A stretch of 64,000 bases of DNA from assembly GCF_030816615.1 (NCBI RefSeq), contig NZ_JAUSYD010000001.1, positions 2,046,001 through 2,110,000 on the forward strand, read 5' to 3'. This DNA is from Streptomyces sp. B1I3. GTDB taxonomy: Bacteria > Actinomycetota > Actinomycetes > Streptomycetales > Streptomycetaceae. The first letter of the stretch is position 1. Each line of letters opens with the position of its first letter. Positions 18,535 through 26,463 of this stretch are shown in pieces. Below the pieces are notes generated by a model. The model had not been told where the DNA came from, did not search any database, and saw only the letters and a list, made by a program, of their open reading frames with translations. The translations under genes and the position numbers were made by a program.

Positions 18535-19482
18535 CTACATCCTGTCTTCGGTCTCCCTTGCGCCCAGTTGCGACTGCACCTGCGAGGAGATCAGTTCCAG
18601 GTGCTCCAGGTCGTCCAGGTCCAGGACCTGGAGGTAGATCCGCGACGCGCCGATTGCCGCGTACCGGCCGATCTTGTCGACCACCTCGTCGGGTGAGCCG
18701 GCCAGACCGTTCGCCCTGAGGTCCTCGACCTCCCGCCCGATGGCGGCAGCACGCCGGGCGACCTCCGCGTCGTTCTTGCCGACACAGACTGCCAGGGCGT
18801 TGGAGTACACCAGGTCGTCCGGTGCGCGGCCCGCCGCGACGGCCGCGTCCCGGACCCGGCCGAACTGCTTCTCGCTGTCCTCGATCGACGCGAAGGGGAT
18901 GTTGAACTCGTCCGCGTACTGCGCGGCCAGACGCGGGGTACGGACCGCGCCGTGCCCGCCGATCAGGATCGGCACCTTGGCCTGCGCGGGCTTCGGCAGC
19001 GCCGGCGAGTCGGTGAGCTGGTAATACGTGCCGTCGTAGTTGAACGTGTCGCCGACTTCCGTCTCCCACAAGCCGGTGACGATCGCCAACTGCTCCTCCA
19101 GCCGGCCGAACTTCTCCTTCGGGAACGGGATGCCGTAAGCCTTGTGCTCCTCCTCGAACCAGCCCGCGCCCAGGCCCAGCTCGACGCGGCCGCCGGACAT
19201 CTGGTCGACCTGGGCCACCTGGATGGCCAGCACACCCGGCAGGCGGAAGGTGCCCGCCGTCATCAGCGTGCCCAGCCGGATCCGCTTGGTCTCGCGGGCC
19301 AGCCCCGCCAGCGTGATCCACGCGTCGGTCGGTCCGGGCAGCCCGTCTCCGGAGCCCATGCGGACGTAGTGGTCCGACCGGTAGAAGGCGTCGAAGCCCA
19401 GGTCCTCGGTGGCCTTGGCGACGGTGAGCAGCGTGTCGTAGCTCGCCCCTTGCTGGGGCTCGGTGAAGATTCGAAGATCCAT
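18535..19482 (-). CDS. LLM class F420-dependent oxidoreductase
   Basis: A 315-residue luciferase-like barrel protein. Seen: FYRSDHYVRMG after the first strand, RLGTLMTAGTFRLPGVLAIQ, GGRVELGLGAGWFEEEHKAYGIPFP, and IGGHGAVRTPRLAAQYADEFN, all landmarks of the F420-dependent LLM subfamily. Such enzymes use coenzyme F420 (or FMNH2) to reduce varied substrates; the substrate cannot be inferred. I start at the second Met (MDLRIFTEP) because GGAGG lies immediately upstream. It stands alone between a terminator hairpin and the DUF6099-like gene. Confidence 0.9.
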   Translation of the reverse strand: MDLRIFTEPQQGASYDTLLTVAKATEDLGFDAFYRSDHYVRMGSGDGLPGPTDAWITLAGLARETKRIRLGTLMTAGTFRLPGVLAIQVAQVDQMSGGRVELGLGAGWFEEEHKAYGIPFPKEKFGRLEEQLAIVTGLWETEVGDTFNYDGTYYQLTDSPALPKPAQAKVPILIGGHGAVRTPRLAAQYADEFNIPFASIEDSEKQFGRVRDAAVAAGRAPDDLVYSNALAVCVGKNDAEVARRAAAIGREVEDLRANGLAGSPDEVVDKIGRYAAIGASRIYLQVLDLDDLEHLELISSQVQSQLGARETEDRM

Positions 19483-19574
19483 GCCTCCATCCTGCACCTT
19501 TCATGCCGCCCGGCCCCGTCTCCCCCTCGCCCCGGTCGTGGACGGACGGCCCGGCGGCCCGCGCCCCGCGCCGC

Positions 19575-20105
19575 TCATGGCCGGCCGGTCACGGAGCCCG
19601 CCGGTCCCCGGATCACGCCGTACGGGCCGTCACGCTCCTGGTCCGTCTCACGCTCGCGTTCCCGCTCCTGCTCCGCGAGCCGTCTCAGCATGCCGTGCAC
19701 CCGGTCCACCGACTCGTCGACGGCGTCTATGGCTTCGATGCACTGCCAGTAGAGCCCCTCCTCCTCCGTGCCGCAGGCGACGCCGACGAGAGCCATCCCG
19801 ACCTCTCCGAGAAGCAGGACGAGTGCGCCCAACGTGCGGCTGGTGTCGCTCACTTCGGAGAGATGGGCCGCCCGCACACCACTCGCCGGGACCATCGGGT
19901 GGTCGAGCACGGGCGGGCCCGCTGCGCCGATCTCACTGAGGCCGCGCGCGTCCGTCCGTAACTCCGCCGGTCCGAACCGGACCAACTGCCCGCCCACCGC
20001 CCGGGCGAGAGCCTGGGCCTGCCATGCCTCCGCCATCACGGCCGGCGCTCCCCTGCTCTCCGCCAGAGACCGCCGGCCCGCCTCGATGAGTCGCTCCGCT
20101 TCCAT
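19575..20105 (-). CDS. DUF6099-like hypothetical protein
   Basis: A 176-residue protein beginning MEAERLIEAGRRSLAESR, which matches my memory of the Streptomyces DUF6099 family. It is mostly helical, with a hydrophobic stretch LGALVLLLGEVGMALVGVA that is probably a buried helix and not a membrane span, and a charged C-terminal region rich in Glu and Arg (EQERERERETDQERD). No catalytic motif is visible. It neighbours a MazG-like gene across an intergenic region with DnaA-box-like sites. Function unknown. Confidence 0.72.
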   Translation of the reverse strand: MEAERLIEAGRRSLAESRGAPAVMAEAWQAQALARAVGGQLVRFGPAELRTDARGLSEIGAAGPPVLDHPMVPASGVRAAHLSEVSDTSRTLGALVLLLGEVGMALVGVACGTEEEGLYWQCIEAIDAVDESVDRVHGMLRRLAEQERERERETDQERDGPYGVIRGPAGSVTGRP

Positions 20106-20196
20106 GCCGTCCCCCGTCCGTACGAAAACCCGCTCACCTCTTTCATTACCCACAGTGAGGGGTGTGGCACCGTAAAGCCAGAGGAAATCGGAAATC

Positions 20197-20223
20197 TGTG
20201 GACAGGAGAGCGATTGTGGATAA
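20197..20223. promoter_or_regulatory. two DnaA-box-like 9-mers
   Basis: TGTGGACAG (20197-20205) and TGTGGATAA (20215-20223) are reverse complements of CTGTCCACA and TTATCCACA, close to Streptomyces and E. coli DnaA boxes. They are 18 bases apart, in the 123-base gap between the DUF6099-like gene and the MazG-like gene. No AT-rich unwinding region is present, so a regulatory or titration site is more likely than an origin. Confidence 0.4.
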
Positions 20224-20228
20224 GTTGA

Positions 20229-20588
20229 TCACTCCGAAGAGTGACCATCCTGTGCTGCGGGGCGGCCCGGGACCGGGAAACGGGTCTCGTTCCGCTCGAT
20301 CTTGGCCGCCAGCGCCGCCAGGACGTCGACGCCCAGCACCCCGCAGAACTGCAGCAGGTACGCCAGGACGTCCGCGACCTCGTCCTCGACGCGGTGCGCC
20401 GTTTCCGGGTCCTCCATGACCCGCGCCGCCTCCTCGGGCGTCAGCCACTGGAAGATCTCCAGGAGTTCGGACGCCTCGACACTCAGAGCCGCGGCGAGGT
20501 TCTTGGGCGTGTGGTACGGCCCCCAGGCCCGGGCAGCGGCGAAGTCGGCCAGCCTCCGCTGCAGTTGCGCCACGTCGAGTTCGGTCAC
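20229..20588 (-). CDS. MazG-like nucleotide pyrophosphohydrolase
   Basis: A 119-residue all-alpha NTP pyrophosphatase. Seen: LSVEASELLEIFQWLTPEE and HRVEDEVADVLAYLLQFC, giving the E-x-x-E ... E-x-x-D metal-binding pattern of the MazG/RS21-C6 superfamily. It would hydrolyse non-canonical or excess (d)NTPs to NMP and PPi. The GTG start overlaps the stop of the upstream ATPase gene by 4 bases (GTGA), so the two are coupled. Close relatives are annotated as nucleotide pyrophosphohydrolases (dCTPase-like); specificity unknown. Confidence 0.88.
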   Translation of the reverse strand: MTELDVAQLQRRLADFAAARAWGPYHTPKNLAAALSVEASELLEIFQWLTPEEAARVMEDPETAHRVEDEVADVLAYLLQFCGVLGVDVLAALAAKIERNETRFPVPGRPAAQDGHSSE

Positions 20589-21760
20589 CGGGCCAGGTCT
20601 ACCACTGTCACGCCGGCCGTCGCACGTGCCACCGCCGCGGTCGTCTCCGTGACCGTTCCGAGAAGCCGCATGTGTCCGCCCGCGCAGGTCGACGCGGCCA
20701 GCCCCAGTAGTTCCGTCGCCTGCCGTACGTCCATGCTCCGGTCGAACCCGTCGGCCAGAACCGTGAGCGCCTGCATCGCCGAGGGCACCTCCGCGGCCGG
20801 GTCCACCACAAGGACGTGGGGCCCGGTCAGGAGCACCAGCGCGAGGGCCAGGTACCGGAGCTCCCCGTCTCCTAGGTGGCCGAGGGGAATGCTGCGCCCC
20901 GCTCCCCGCTCCGTGCGGGCACGCACCGTCCCGTCCGCCAGCCGCTCGACGCCCAGTCCCGTCACCCGTCCCGCGCATCCCGTGTCCGCGCCGGCCACCA
21001 GCCGGGCGTGCCGCTGCGGGCACTGGCTGTGGGTGCGGTACAGCACCTCCGCCAGGTTGTCGCAGCAGGAGGTCAGCCGCCCTTCCCCGACCGGGACCGC
21101 CGCACGCATCCGGCCGGGCTGCGGATCACAGACGAACGCCGACCGCAGCGCCACCACCACCTGCTCCGCGGCGGCCAGCACCCGCAGCTGTCCGTCCGTC
21201 GTGCCCGCGACCCGCAACGGCAGCAACGCGGTGCCGAGCCGGTCGTCGGGGAAGGGCGCGCGCGTCACCGGGACCACCCCCGCGGTGTGCCAGGCCGCCT
21301 GGACGGTGGGGCGCCGGGGGTCCCGCAGCGCCGTGGTCAGCAACGTCTCGCCGTTGTCCGTCAGCCGCTCGCCGACGATGCGCAGGGTGGGCTCGGCCTG
21401 GACGGCCAGGTCCAGCCTCACCGGCCCGGCCGGGCCCTCCACCGTGCAGCCGATCCGAAAGCCCCGGCGCCCCTGCGCGTCGGCCCCGGCCTGCGCGGGC
21501 ACCCAGGCCGCCGGGTCGGGGAAGACCTCTTCCAGCGGGTCACCGGCGGCGAGCCTCGCCAGCGCCTCGTACGCGCGCAGGGCGGTCGACTTCCCACTGC
21601 CGCTGCCCCCGGCGAGCAGGGTGAGCGGTCCGAGCGGGATCACGGTGCGGCGGTGCGAGGCGAAGGCGTCGAGCCGTAGCTCGCCGACGTACGGACGGGG
21701 CGTGCGGGCGGCGCGGCCGGGCGCCGGTGCCCGGCCCGCCACGGTGGGGATCACAGTCAT
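20585..21760 (-). CDS. AAA/ABC-type ATP-binding protein
   Basis: A 391-residue ATPase of the SMC/RecF-like AAA type. Seen: FASHRRTVIPLGPLTLLAGGSGSGKSTALRA split over the first strand and Walker A (GGSGSGKST near 48-56), a signature-like LGHLGDGELRYLALAL near 305, and Walker B HVLVVDPAAEVPSAMQAL near 328, in which the usual catalytic Glu after Asp is replaced by Pro. That change suggests weak hydrolysis or a different role. It is coupled to the MazG-like gene. Start chosen at the ATG at 21760; upstream codons lack family character. Confidence 0.72.
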   Translation of the reverse strand: MTVIPTVAGRAPAPGRAARTPRPYVGELRLDAFASHRRTVIPLGPLTLLAGGSGSGKSTALRAYEALARLAAGDPLEEVFPDPAAWVPAQAGADAQGRRGFRIGCTVEGPAGPVRLDLAVQAEPTLRIVGERLTDNGETLLTTALRDPRRPTVQAAWHTAGVVPVTRAPFPDDRLGTALLPLRVAGTTDGQLRVLAAAEQVVVALRSAFVCDPQPGRMRAAVPVGEGRLTSCCDNLAEVLYRTHSQCPQRHARLVAGADTGCAGRVTGLGVERLADGTVRARTERGAGRSIPLGHLGDGELRYLALALVLLTGPHVLVVDPAAEVPSAMQALTVLADGFDRSMDVRQATELLGLAASTCAGGHMRLLGTVTETTAAVARATAGVTVVDLAR

Positions 21761-21815
21761 GAGCGGACCGTACGCACGCCCGGGACCGGCGAACCGTTCC
21801 GCCCGCACGACCTTC

Positions 21816-22223
21816 CTACGATTGAGGTACGCCCGCCGCGGTGACCCCCTCGACCTCCATACCGACCGGCGCGAGCAGGAACACGTTGCGATCGACACGG
21901 TGCATCCCGCTGCCGAGTCCGAAGACCACGCCGCTGCTGAAGTCCAGGATCCGCTTGGCCACATCGCTCTCGGCCCCGGTCAGGTCCAGCAGGACCGGAA
22001 TCTGCGCCACCAGGTATTCGGCCACCTCGCGCGCGTCCGCGAAGACCTGTACCCGCAGGACGACCAGGCGCCGCTGCTCGGCGGCCTCCTGCTGGTCCGG
22101 GACCATACGGTGGTCGACCCGGGAGGGCCACTCGTTGCGCCCCCTCAGGGGTACGACCTGCGCGAGCCCTTCCCACTGTTCGTCGGTGGCGTCGTACCTG
22201 TCGTACCTGTCGTACCTGCTCAC
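21816..22223 (-). CDS. SepF-like cell division protein
   Basis: A 135-residue protein. The C-terminal core (RRLVVLRVQVFADAREVAEYL, then ILDFSSGVVFGLGSGMHRVDRNVFLLAP) is the SepF/YlmF fold, which binds FtsZ and tethers it to the membrane. Streptomyces encode several SepF paralogues; this short one resembles the third, minor copy. The GTG start at 22223 follows GGGGTGG. The N terminus is MSRYDRYDRYD, made by a 9-base tandem repeat. A clear membrane-binding amphipathic helix like that of canonical SepF is not obvious, so its role may differ. It lies 75 bases downstream of the conservon P450 on the same strand. Confidence 0.82.
   Translation of the reverse strand: MSRYDRYDRYDATDEQWEGLAQVVPLRGRNEWPSRVDHRMVPDQQEAAEQRRLVVLRVQVFADAREVAEYLVAQIPVLLDLTGAESDVAKRILDFSSGVVFGLGSGMHRVDRNVFLLAPVGMEVEGVTAAGVPQS
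22192..22218. repeat. 9-base tandem repeat in sepF-like gene
   Basis: Three exact copies of TCGTACCTG (plus strand) encode the repeated YDR of the SepF-like N terminus. The copy number could vary without changing the frame. Confidence 0.75.
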
Positions 22224-22298
22224 AGAACCACCCCGTCCGTATGCCGGTTGGCTGTGCGCCGGCTGCGCTCGCTGTTCATCGGGCAATTCTCGCCCCCC

Positions 22299-23630
22299 TC
22301 ACCCGTTCGGCGTACCACCGACACGGGCCGGACCGTGATCGACACTCCGGGACGCGGCGGGGACGTCCGTCCCGGGAAGCGTGTCGAGCGGTGTGAAGCG
22401 GACCGGGAGGTGAGCGGGCGCACGGTGGAAGGGGCCGGGGCGCCACAGGATCTCGCTGGGGTCGACGGCGAGTTCGAGGTCGCAGAGCTGGCTGGTGAGC
22501 TGCTCGATCGCGGTCATCGCCATGAGCAGGGCGGGCTGTTTCGCCGGGCACCGGTGCGGCCCCGTCGACCAGGCCAGGTGAGCGCTGTCGCCGGAGCGCA
22601 CCGCAAGGCCCGAAGCGGCGGGCGGGGATTGCGTGTTGGCGGCGGCGAAGGAGACCAGGACCAGCTGTCCTGCCCGCAGCGCGACACCGTGGAACTCGGT
22701 GTCGCGCCGGGGGTAGTGCGCCCCCATGTTGGCCAGCGGAGGATCCCGCCAGAGCACGTCGTTGATCGCCTCCTGCGCTGTCATGGCGCCGCCGTGCAGA
22801 AACCCTCCGTACCGGGTGTCGCTGAGCATGCGCAGCAGCGCGTTGCCGATCAGGTTCGTCGTCGGGTCGTGGCCCGCGCTCATGATGAGTGTGATCTGAC
22901 GCACGGCCTCGTCGTCGTCGAGGCCGGCCGGGTGGGCGAGGAGGTACGTGGTGAGGTCGCGCCCCGGCCGGGCCCGGCGGTCGGCGACGAGGTCGGTGAC
23001 GACGCCGACGAGGTCGGCGTACGCGGCTGCGGCGCCCTCGGCGGGGTCCATCATTCCCGAGACGCCGCGGACGATCCGCTCGCCGTCCCGCGGTGCGACA
23101 CCGAAGGACTCGGTGAAGACGTGCAGCGGGAGCCGGCGCGCGTACTGGGCGATCAGGTCACCGGTGCCCGTCGCGGAGAAGTCCGCGATGAGCTGCCGGG
23201 CGATCCTGGCCACCTCGGCGCGCAGCAGGTGCGGCTCGATGAGGGCGAGGGTGTCGTTGACGGCCTCGCGGTAGCGGGCGTGGACGGCGCCGTCGCTGAA
23301 GAGCGCCGTGGGCCGGTAGCCGAGGACCGGCAGGACCGGCGAATCGGCCGGCACGCCCTCCTGCCAGGCGCGCGGATCCTTGGTGAAGGTCTCGGTGTCC
23401 CTCAGCAGGTCGACGGCGGCCTGGTAGTCCGTGACCAGCATCGCGTCGATGCCCGGGGCGATGCCGACCCGGGCCAGCGGGCCCTGGGCGCGCAGCCGGC
23501 GGTAGTGGCTGTGCGGATCGGAGGCGAAGCCGGGGCCGTAGAGCGGGAGCCGCTCGTGGGGCGGGGTGGCGGCATCGGGTGCGGCAACGGCGGCGGCGCC
23601 GGGCGCCGTACCGGCTTCGGGCAGGTTCAT
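22299..23630 (-). CDS. cvnE: cytochrome P450 of the conservon (CvnE, CYP157-like)
   Basis: A 443-residue P450. The heme loop WSTGPHRCPAKQPA holds the thiolate Cys, and the I helix reads SAGHDPTTN. The K helix reads AINDVLWRDPP: the otherwise near-universal E-x-x-R is absent, as known for the Streptomyces CYP157 family (family knowledge). The ATG at 23630 overlaps the stop of the GTPase gene (ATGA), making it the fifth gene of the conservon. P450s occur as the last gene of a subset of conservons, where the complex is thought to act like a membrane-associated G-protein relay. No ferredoxin gene is adjacent. Substrate unknown. Confidence 0.9.
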   Translation of the reverse strand: MNLPEAGTAPGAAAVAAPDAATPPHERLPLYGPGFASDPHSHYRRLRAQGPLARVGIAPGIDAMLVTDYQAAVDLLRDTETFTKDPRAWQEGVPADSPVLPVLGYRPTALFSDGAVHARYREAVNDTLALIEPHLLRAEVARIARQLIADFSATGTGDLIAQYARRLPLHVFTESFGVAPRDGERIVRGVSGMMDPAEGAAAAYADLVGVVTDLVADRRARPGRDLTTYLLAHPAGLDDDEAVRQITLIMSAGHDPTTNLIGNALLRMLSDTRYGGFLHGGAMTAQEAINDVLWRDPPLANMGAHYPRRDTEFHGVALRAGQLVLVSFAAANTQSPPAASGLAVRSGDSAHLAWSTGPHRCPAKQPALLMAMTAIEQLTSQLCDLELAVDPSEILWRPGPFHRAPAHLPVRFTPLDTLPGTDVPAASRSVDHGPARVGGTPNG

Positions 23631-24241
23631 GACGGGTCCTGGGACGGGGGCAGGCACGTCAGTGCGTGCTCGGCGAGGGCGATCAGGGCATCGATGCTGC
23701 CGCGGCGTTCGCGGGCGTCGCACTGCACCAGCGGGGTCCGTGGAGCGAGGTCGAGGTGCTTGCGCAGGACCTCGTCCGTGTGCGCGGGGGCGTCGGGGAA
23801 GCGGTTCACGGCGACGGCGTAGGGCAGACCCTGTTCCTCCACCATGTCCATGACGGCGAAGGAGTCCTCCAGGCGGCGGGTGTCGACCATGACGAGGGCC
23901 CCCAGGGCACCGCGGGCGATGTCCTCCCACAGGGGCAGGAACCGCTCCTGACCGGGGGTACCGAACATGTAGAGCACCAGGTCGTCCTGGACCGTCAGCC
24001 GGCCGAAGTCGATGGCGACCGTGGTCGTGGTCTTCTCCGGAAGGCCGGCGGTGTCGTCGAGTCCGGTACTCGACTGCGTCATCGCCTCTTCCGTGTGCAG
24101 GGTCGGGATCTCCGACAGGGTACGGATCAGGGTCGTCTTGCCCACGCCGAAGGGACCCGTGACGACGAGCTTCATCAGGGTCTCGGCAGCACTCGGCAGA
24201 TAGCCGACGCCGCCCCGGTCAGTGGAGGGAACGGAGTCCAA
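23627..24241 (-). CDS. cvnD: conservon GTP-binding protein CvnD
   Basis: A 204-residue small GTPase of the MglA/Rab-like conservon type. Seen: P-loop VTGPFGVGKTTLIRTLSE, the switch threonines in a TTTTVAIDFG segment, G3-type FGTPGQERF and the base-specificity motif AVNRFPDA. I place the start at TTG 24241, overlapping cvnC by 23 bases, because it gives the family's usual MDSV N terminus and has GAGAGG upstream; the internal ATG at 24175 would delete conserved residues. It probably cycles between GTP and GDP under CvnB control and signals to the downstream P450 or another target. Confidence 0.9.
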   Translation of the reverse strand: MDSVPSTDRGGVGYLPSAAETLMKLVVTGPFGVGKTTLIRTLSEIPTLHTEEAMTQSSTGLDDTAGLPEKTTTTVAIDFGRLTVQDDLVLYMFGTPGQERFLPLWEDIARGALGALVMVDTRRLEDSFAVMDMVEEQGLPYAVAVNRFPDAPAHTDEVLRKHLDLAPRTPLVQCDARERRGSIDALIALAEHALTCLPPSQDPS

Positions 24242-24572
24242 CGAGCAGCCTCTCGACGAGCGACCGGTCGATCTCACCGGCACGGGGGATCGGTGGCCGG
24301 GCGTGCAGGTGTCCCGCGGCCACGAGGTCCGTGGCCAGGAACACCGTGGCGCTGACCGGCAGTTCCAGGTGGGCGGCGCACTCGACGACGGTGAGGGCTC
24401 CCGGCTCCAGGAGTTCACACAGTCTGCGCTGCTCCGAACCGGCGTCCGGCGGCAGGGCATTGTCCGTGCGGACGAGTACGGCGAGCCGGTCGAGCGCGGG
24501 ACCGGTGGGCGCCGAGCGGCCACCGGTGACCAGATAGGCGGGAATCAGGCGGCGCCCTGGACCGGGGGTCAT
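24219..24572 (-). CDS. cvnC: conservon DUF742 protein CvnC
   Basis: A 117-residue DUF742 protein. Seen: RRLIPAYLVTGGRSAP at the N terminus, then a winged-helix-like region LCELLEPGALTVVECAAHLELPVSATVFLATDLVAAGHL. DUF742 proteins occur only in conservons and are thought to contact the CvnB-CvnD pair; the HTH resemblance suggests possible DNA binding, unproven. ATG overlaps the cvnB stop by 4 bases. Length is usual. Confidence 0.92.
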   Translation of the reverse strand: MTPGPGRRLIPAYLVTGGRSAPTGPALDRLAVLVRTDNALPPDAGSEQRRLCELLEPGALTVVECAAHLELPVSATVFLATDLVAAGHLHARPPIPRAGEIDRSLVERLLVGLRSLH

Positions 24573-24991
24573 GGCCGGGTGGCGGCGTCCGGTTGGCGGG
24601 TGGGGGCGTGCATGGCCCGGGTCAGCGCGGTGACCTGCACCTGCATCTGGTAGGCGATGTTCCCCAGGTGCGCGTCGGGTGCCGCGAAGAGGGCCAGCGT
24701 GGTGTTCCGGCCCGCGGGTACGACGACGGCGAAACCCAGGTCGGACTCCACGACCGTCTGGGCCAGGCGCGGCGACTCCGCGTCGGTGAAGGCGGTGGTG
24801 AAGGCACGGGCCGCCGCGTGCAGGGTGGCGGTCATCGCGGCGACCCGCTCGGCGGACGCGCGCTCCAGGCCGGGTGACGCCCCTTCGACGAGGCCGTCGC
24901 CGGTGGCCACGACGGCGTGCTGCACGCCGGGGAGTTCGAGCAGCGGGGTCAGCACCCAGGCAAGATCACCGGTGGTGGGGGTGGCGCTCAC
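24569..24991 (-). CDS. cvnB: conservon roadblock/LC7 protein CvnB
   Basis: A 140-residue roadblock/LC7 domain protein: DLAWVLTPLLELPGVQHAVVATGDGLVEGAS at the N terminus (in pieces: the dimer strand and the GDGL turn), followed by VAAMTATLHAAARAFT. Roadblock proteins act as GTPase-activating or regulatory partners of MglA-type GTPases, here CvnD. The ATG overlaps cvnA by 4 bases. All conservon hallmarks are intact. Confidence 0.93.
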   Translation of the reverse strand: MSATPTTGDLAWVLTPLLELPGVQHAVVATGDGLVEGASPGLERASAERVAAMTATLHAAARAFTTAFTDAESPRLAQTVVESDLGFAVVVPAGRNTTLALFAAPDAHLGNIAYQMQVQVTALTRAMHAPTRQPDAATRP

Positions 24992-26382
24992 GTCTCGTCG
25001 TCTCCTTGGTCGTCCGATGAGGATGCTGTGGGTGCGGGCGCGTTCCTGCCGCCGAGGGTGCCCTCCTGGAGGGCGGCCCAGGAGGCCCCGGCCCGCTCAG
25101 GCGTCCGGAGCGCGGGTTCTTCCCGCTCCTCGGGCTGGTCCGCCCCGGCGCCCGGGGACACCGTCCGGCGGGTCTTCCGCCGCCGGCTGGGCAGTCCGGT
25201 CGCGGGTGCCCCCTCCTCGGCGGGCGCGGCAGCCGTGTCCGGCTCGGGGCCGGCTGCGGGGGTGGCGGCCTCGCCGGTGGGTGCGGCGGTACCGGCTCCG
25301 GCCCCTGCCCCCGCACCCGCGCCCCGGGCGTCGACCGCCTTCGGCGCGAGGACGGACAGGGTCCGGTCGTCGTCGATCACCGTCAGCAGGTGCGCGGGGA
25401 TGCGCAGCATCGTGCGCATGCCGCCGTACGGGGACGACTCGATGTGACAGCTGAAGCCGTAGCGCGCCACGAGACGTCCCACCACGGCGAAGCCGGTCTG
25501 CGGCGGATCCCCGAGCTCGGTCAGCAGCACCTCGGAGGGCCCCGCCAGAAGCGCCCGGGCCCGCTTCAGCGCGTCGTCGTCCATACCGATCCCGGCGTCG
25601 TCGACCAGGACCAGAGCGCCTCGACCCGCCGTCTGCTGGACGGTCACCGGCACTTCGGTGTCGGGGTGCGAGTACGCGGTGGCGTTGGCCAGCAGTTCGG
25701 CGAGCGCGATCGCGACGGGCTCGGCCGCCCGGGCGACCAGTGCGAGCCGTTCCAGACGCAGATGGTTGGCGACCTTGACGCGTTCGTACCCGGCGACCCG
25801 CGACTGGGCGCCGAGCACGACTTCGACGAGCGAGGAGTTCTGCCGGGCGAGTCCCGGCCAGGCGTCGCACAGCACGGCGGTGGCCTGGGTGCGGCGCAGG
25901 GCGAGTTCGTTGCGGAAGTCGAGCTGCAGGATCCGCGGGTCGTCGTATTCGTGCTGGAGCTCCTGCAGCAGGTGCTGCGACTGGTTGAGCAGCGACTGGA
26001 TCTTGGCGGAGCTGCCGCGCATGGCCGACCTGGCGGCCGCGTCGACCCGGCCGCGCTCCTCGAGGATCGCGGTGCGCGCCGCCTCCACCGCGTCGGACAG
26101 CAGACGTGCGGCGTCACCCTCGATGCCGGCTGCCTCCCGCAGTCCCGGGACCGGCGCGGCGCGGTGGGAGAGCGCGGTGGCGGCGGCCGGGATCCGCTTC
26201 TCGGCCAGCTGGCGTATCTCCTCGCCGAGGGCGAGGGTGCGGGCCTCTGCCGCCTTGGCCTGGCGCTCGGTCAGTTCCGCGCGGGCAGCCGCACCGTAGG
26301 CGTCACGCCGGGCCTGGTGTGTCCGGGCGGACGCCCATATCGCCACGACCACGGCGATCAGGGCCACGATCCATGCCACCAC
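24988..26382 (-). CDS. cvnA: conservon sensor-kinase-like ATPase CvnA
   Basis: A 464-residue protein with a single N-terminal membrane helix (VAWIVALIAVVVAIWA), a coiled-coil linker of about 100 residues rich in Ala/Glu/Arg, a helical segment IQSLLNQSQHLLQELQHEYDD without a convincing phospho-acceptor His of normal kinases, and a HATPase domain: N-box LAELLANATAYSHPDTEVPV, G1 VDDAGIGMDDDALKRA, G2 TGFAVVGRLVARYG. The last 130 residues are low-complexity Gly/Ala/Pro. The start is GTG. In conservons CvnA anchors the complex at the membrane. Being upstream of B, C, D and E with 4-base overlaps, it heads one operon. Confidence 0.93.
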   Translation of the reverse strand: MVAWIVALIAVVVAIWASARTHQARRDAYGAAARAELTERQAKAAEARTLALGEEIRQLAEKRIPAAATALSHRAAPVPGLREAAGIEGDAARLLSDAVEAARTAILEERGRVDAAARSAMRGSSAKIQSLLNQSQHLLQELQHEYDDPRILQLDFRNELALRRTQATAVLCDAWPGLARQNSSLVEVVLGAQSRVAGYERVKVANHLRLERLALVARAAEPVAIALAELLANATAYSHPDTEVPVTVQQTAGRGALVLVDDAGIGMDDDALKRARALLAGPSEVLLTELGDPPQTGFAVVGRLVARYGFSCHIESSPYGGMRTMLRIPAHLLTVIDDDRTLSVLAPKAVDARGAGAGAGAGAGTAAPTGEAATPAAGPEPDTAAAPAEEGAPATGLPSRRRKTRRTVSPGAGADQPEEREEPALRTPERAGASWAALQEGTLGGRNAPAPTASSSDDQGDDET

Positions 26383-26463
26383 GGCGTCACCGCTTCTCTG
26401 TTGTCGGGCACCCGGCGCACGCCGCGTGACGGCAGGGCGTACGGCTGTCGATCCGCTCGGCCG

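Noticed and set aside
20197-20223. Replication origin
   Set aside because: Only two DnaA-like boxes, no dnaA or dnaN genes and no AT-rich region.
22192-22218. CRISPR-like short repeats
   Set aside because: Three contiguous 9-base units within a coding region, no spacers.
20241-23822. A very long open frame antisense to the MazG-like, ATPase, SepF-like and P450 genes
   Set aside because: Gly/Arg/Ala/Ser-rich shadow translation of high-GC genes; no family motif, while the opposite strand has clear domains.
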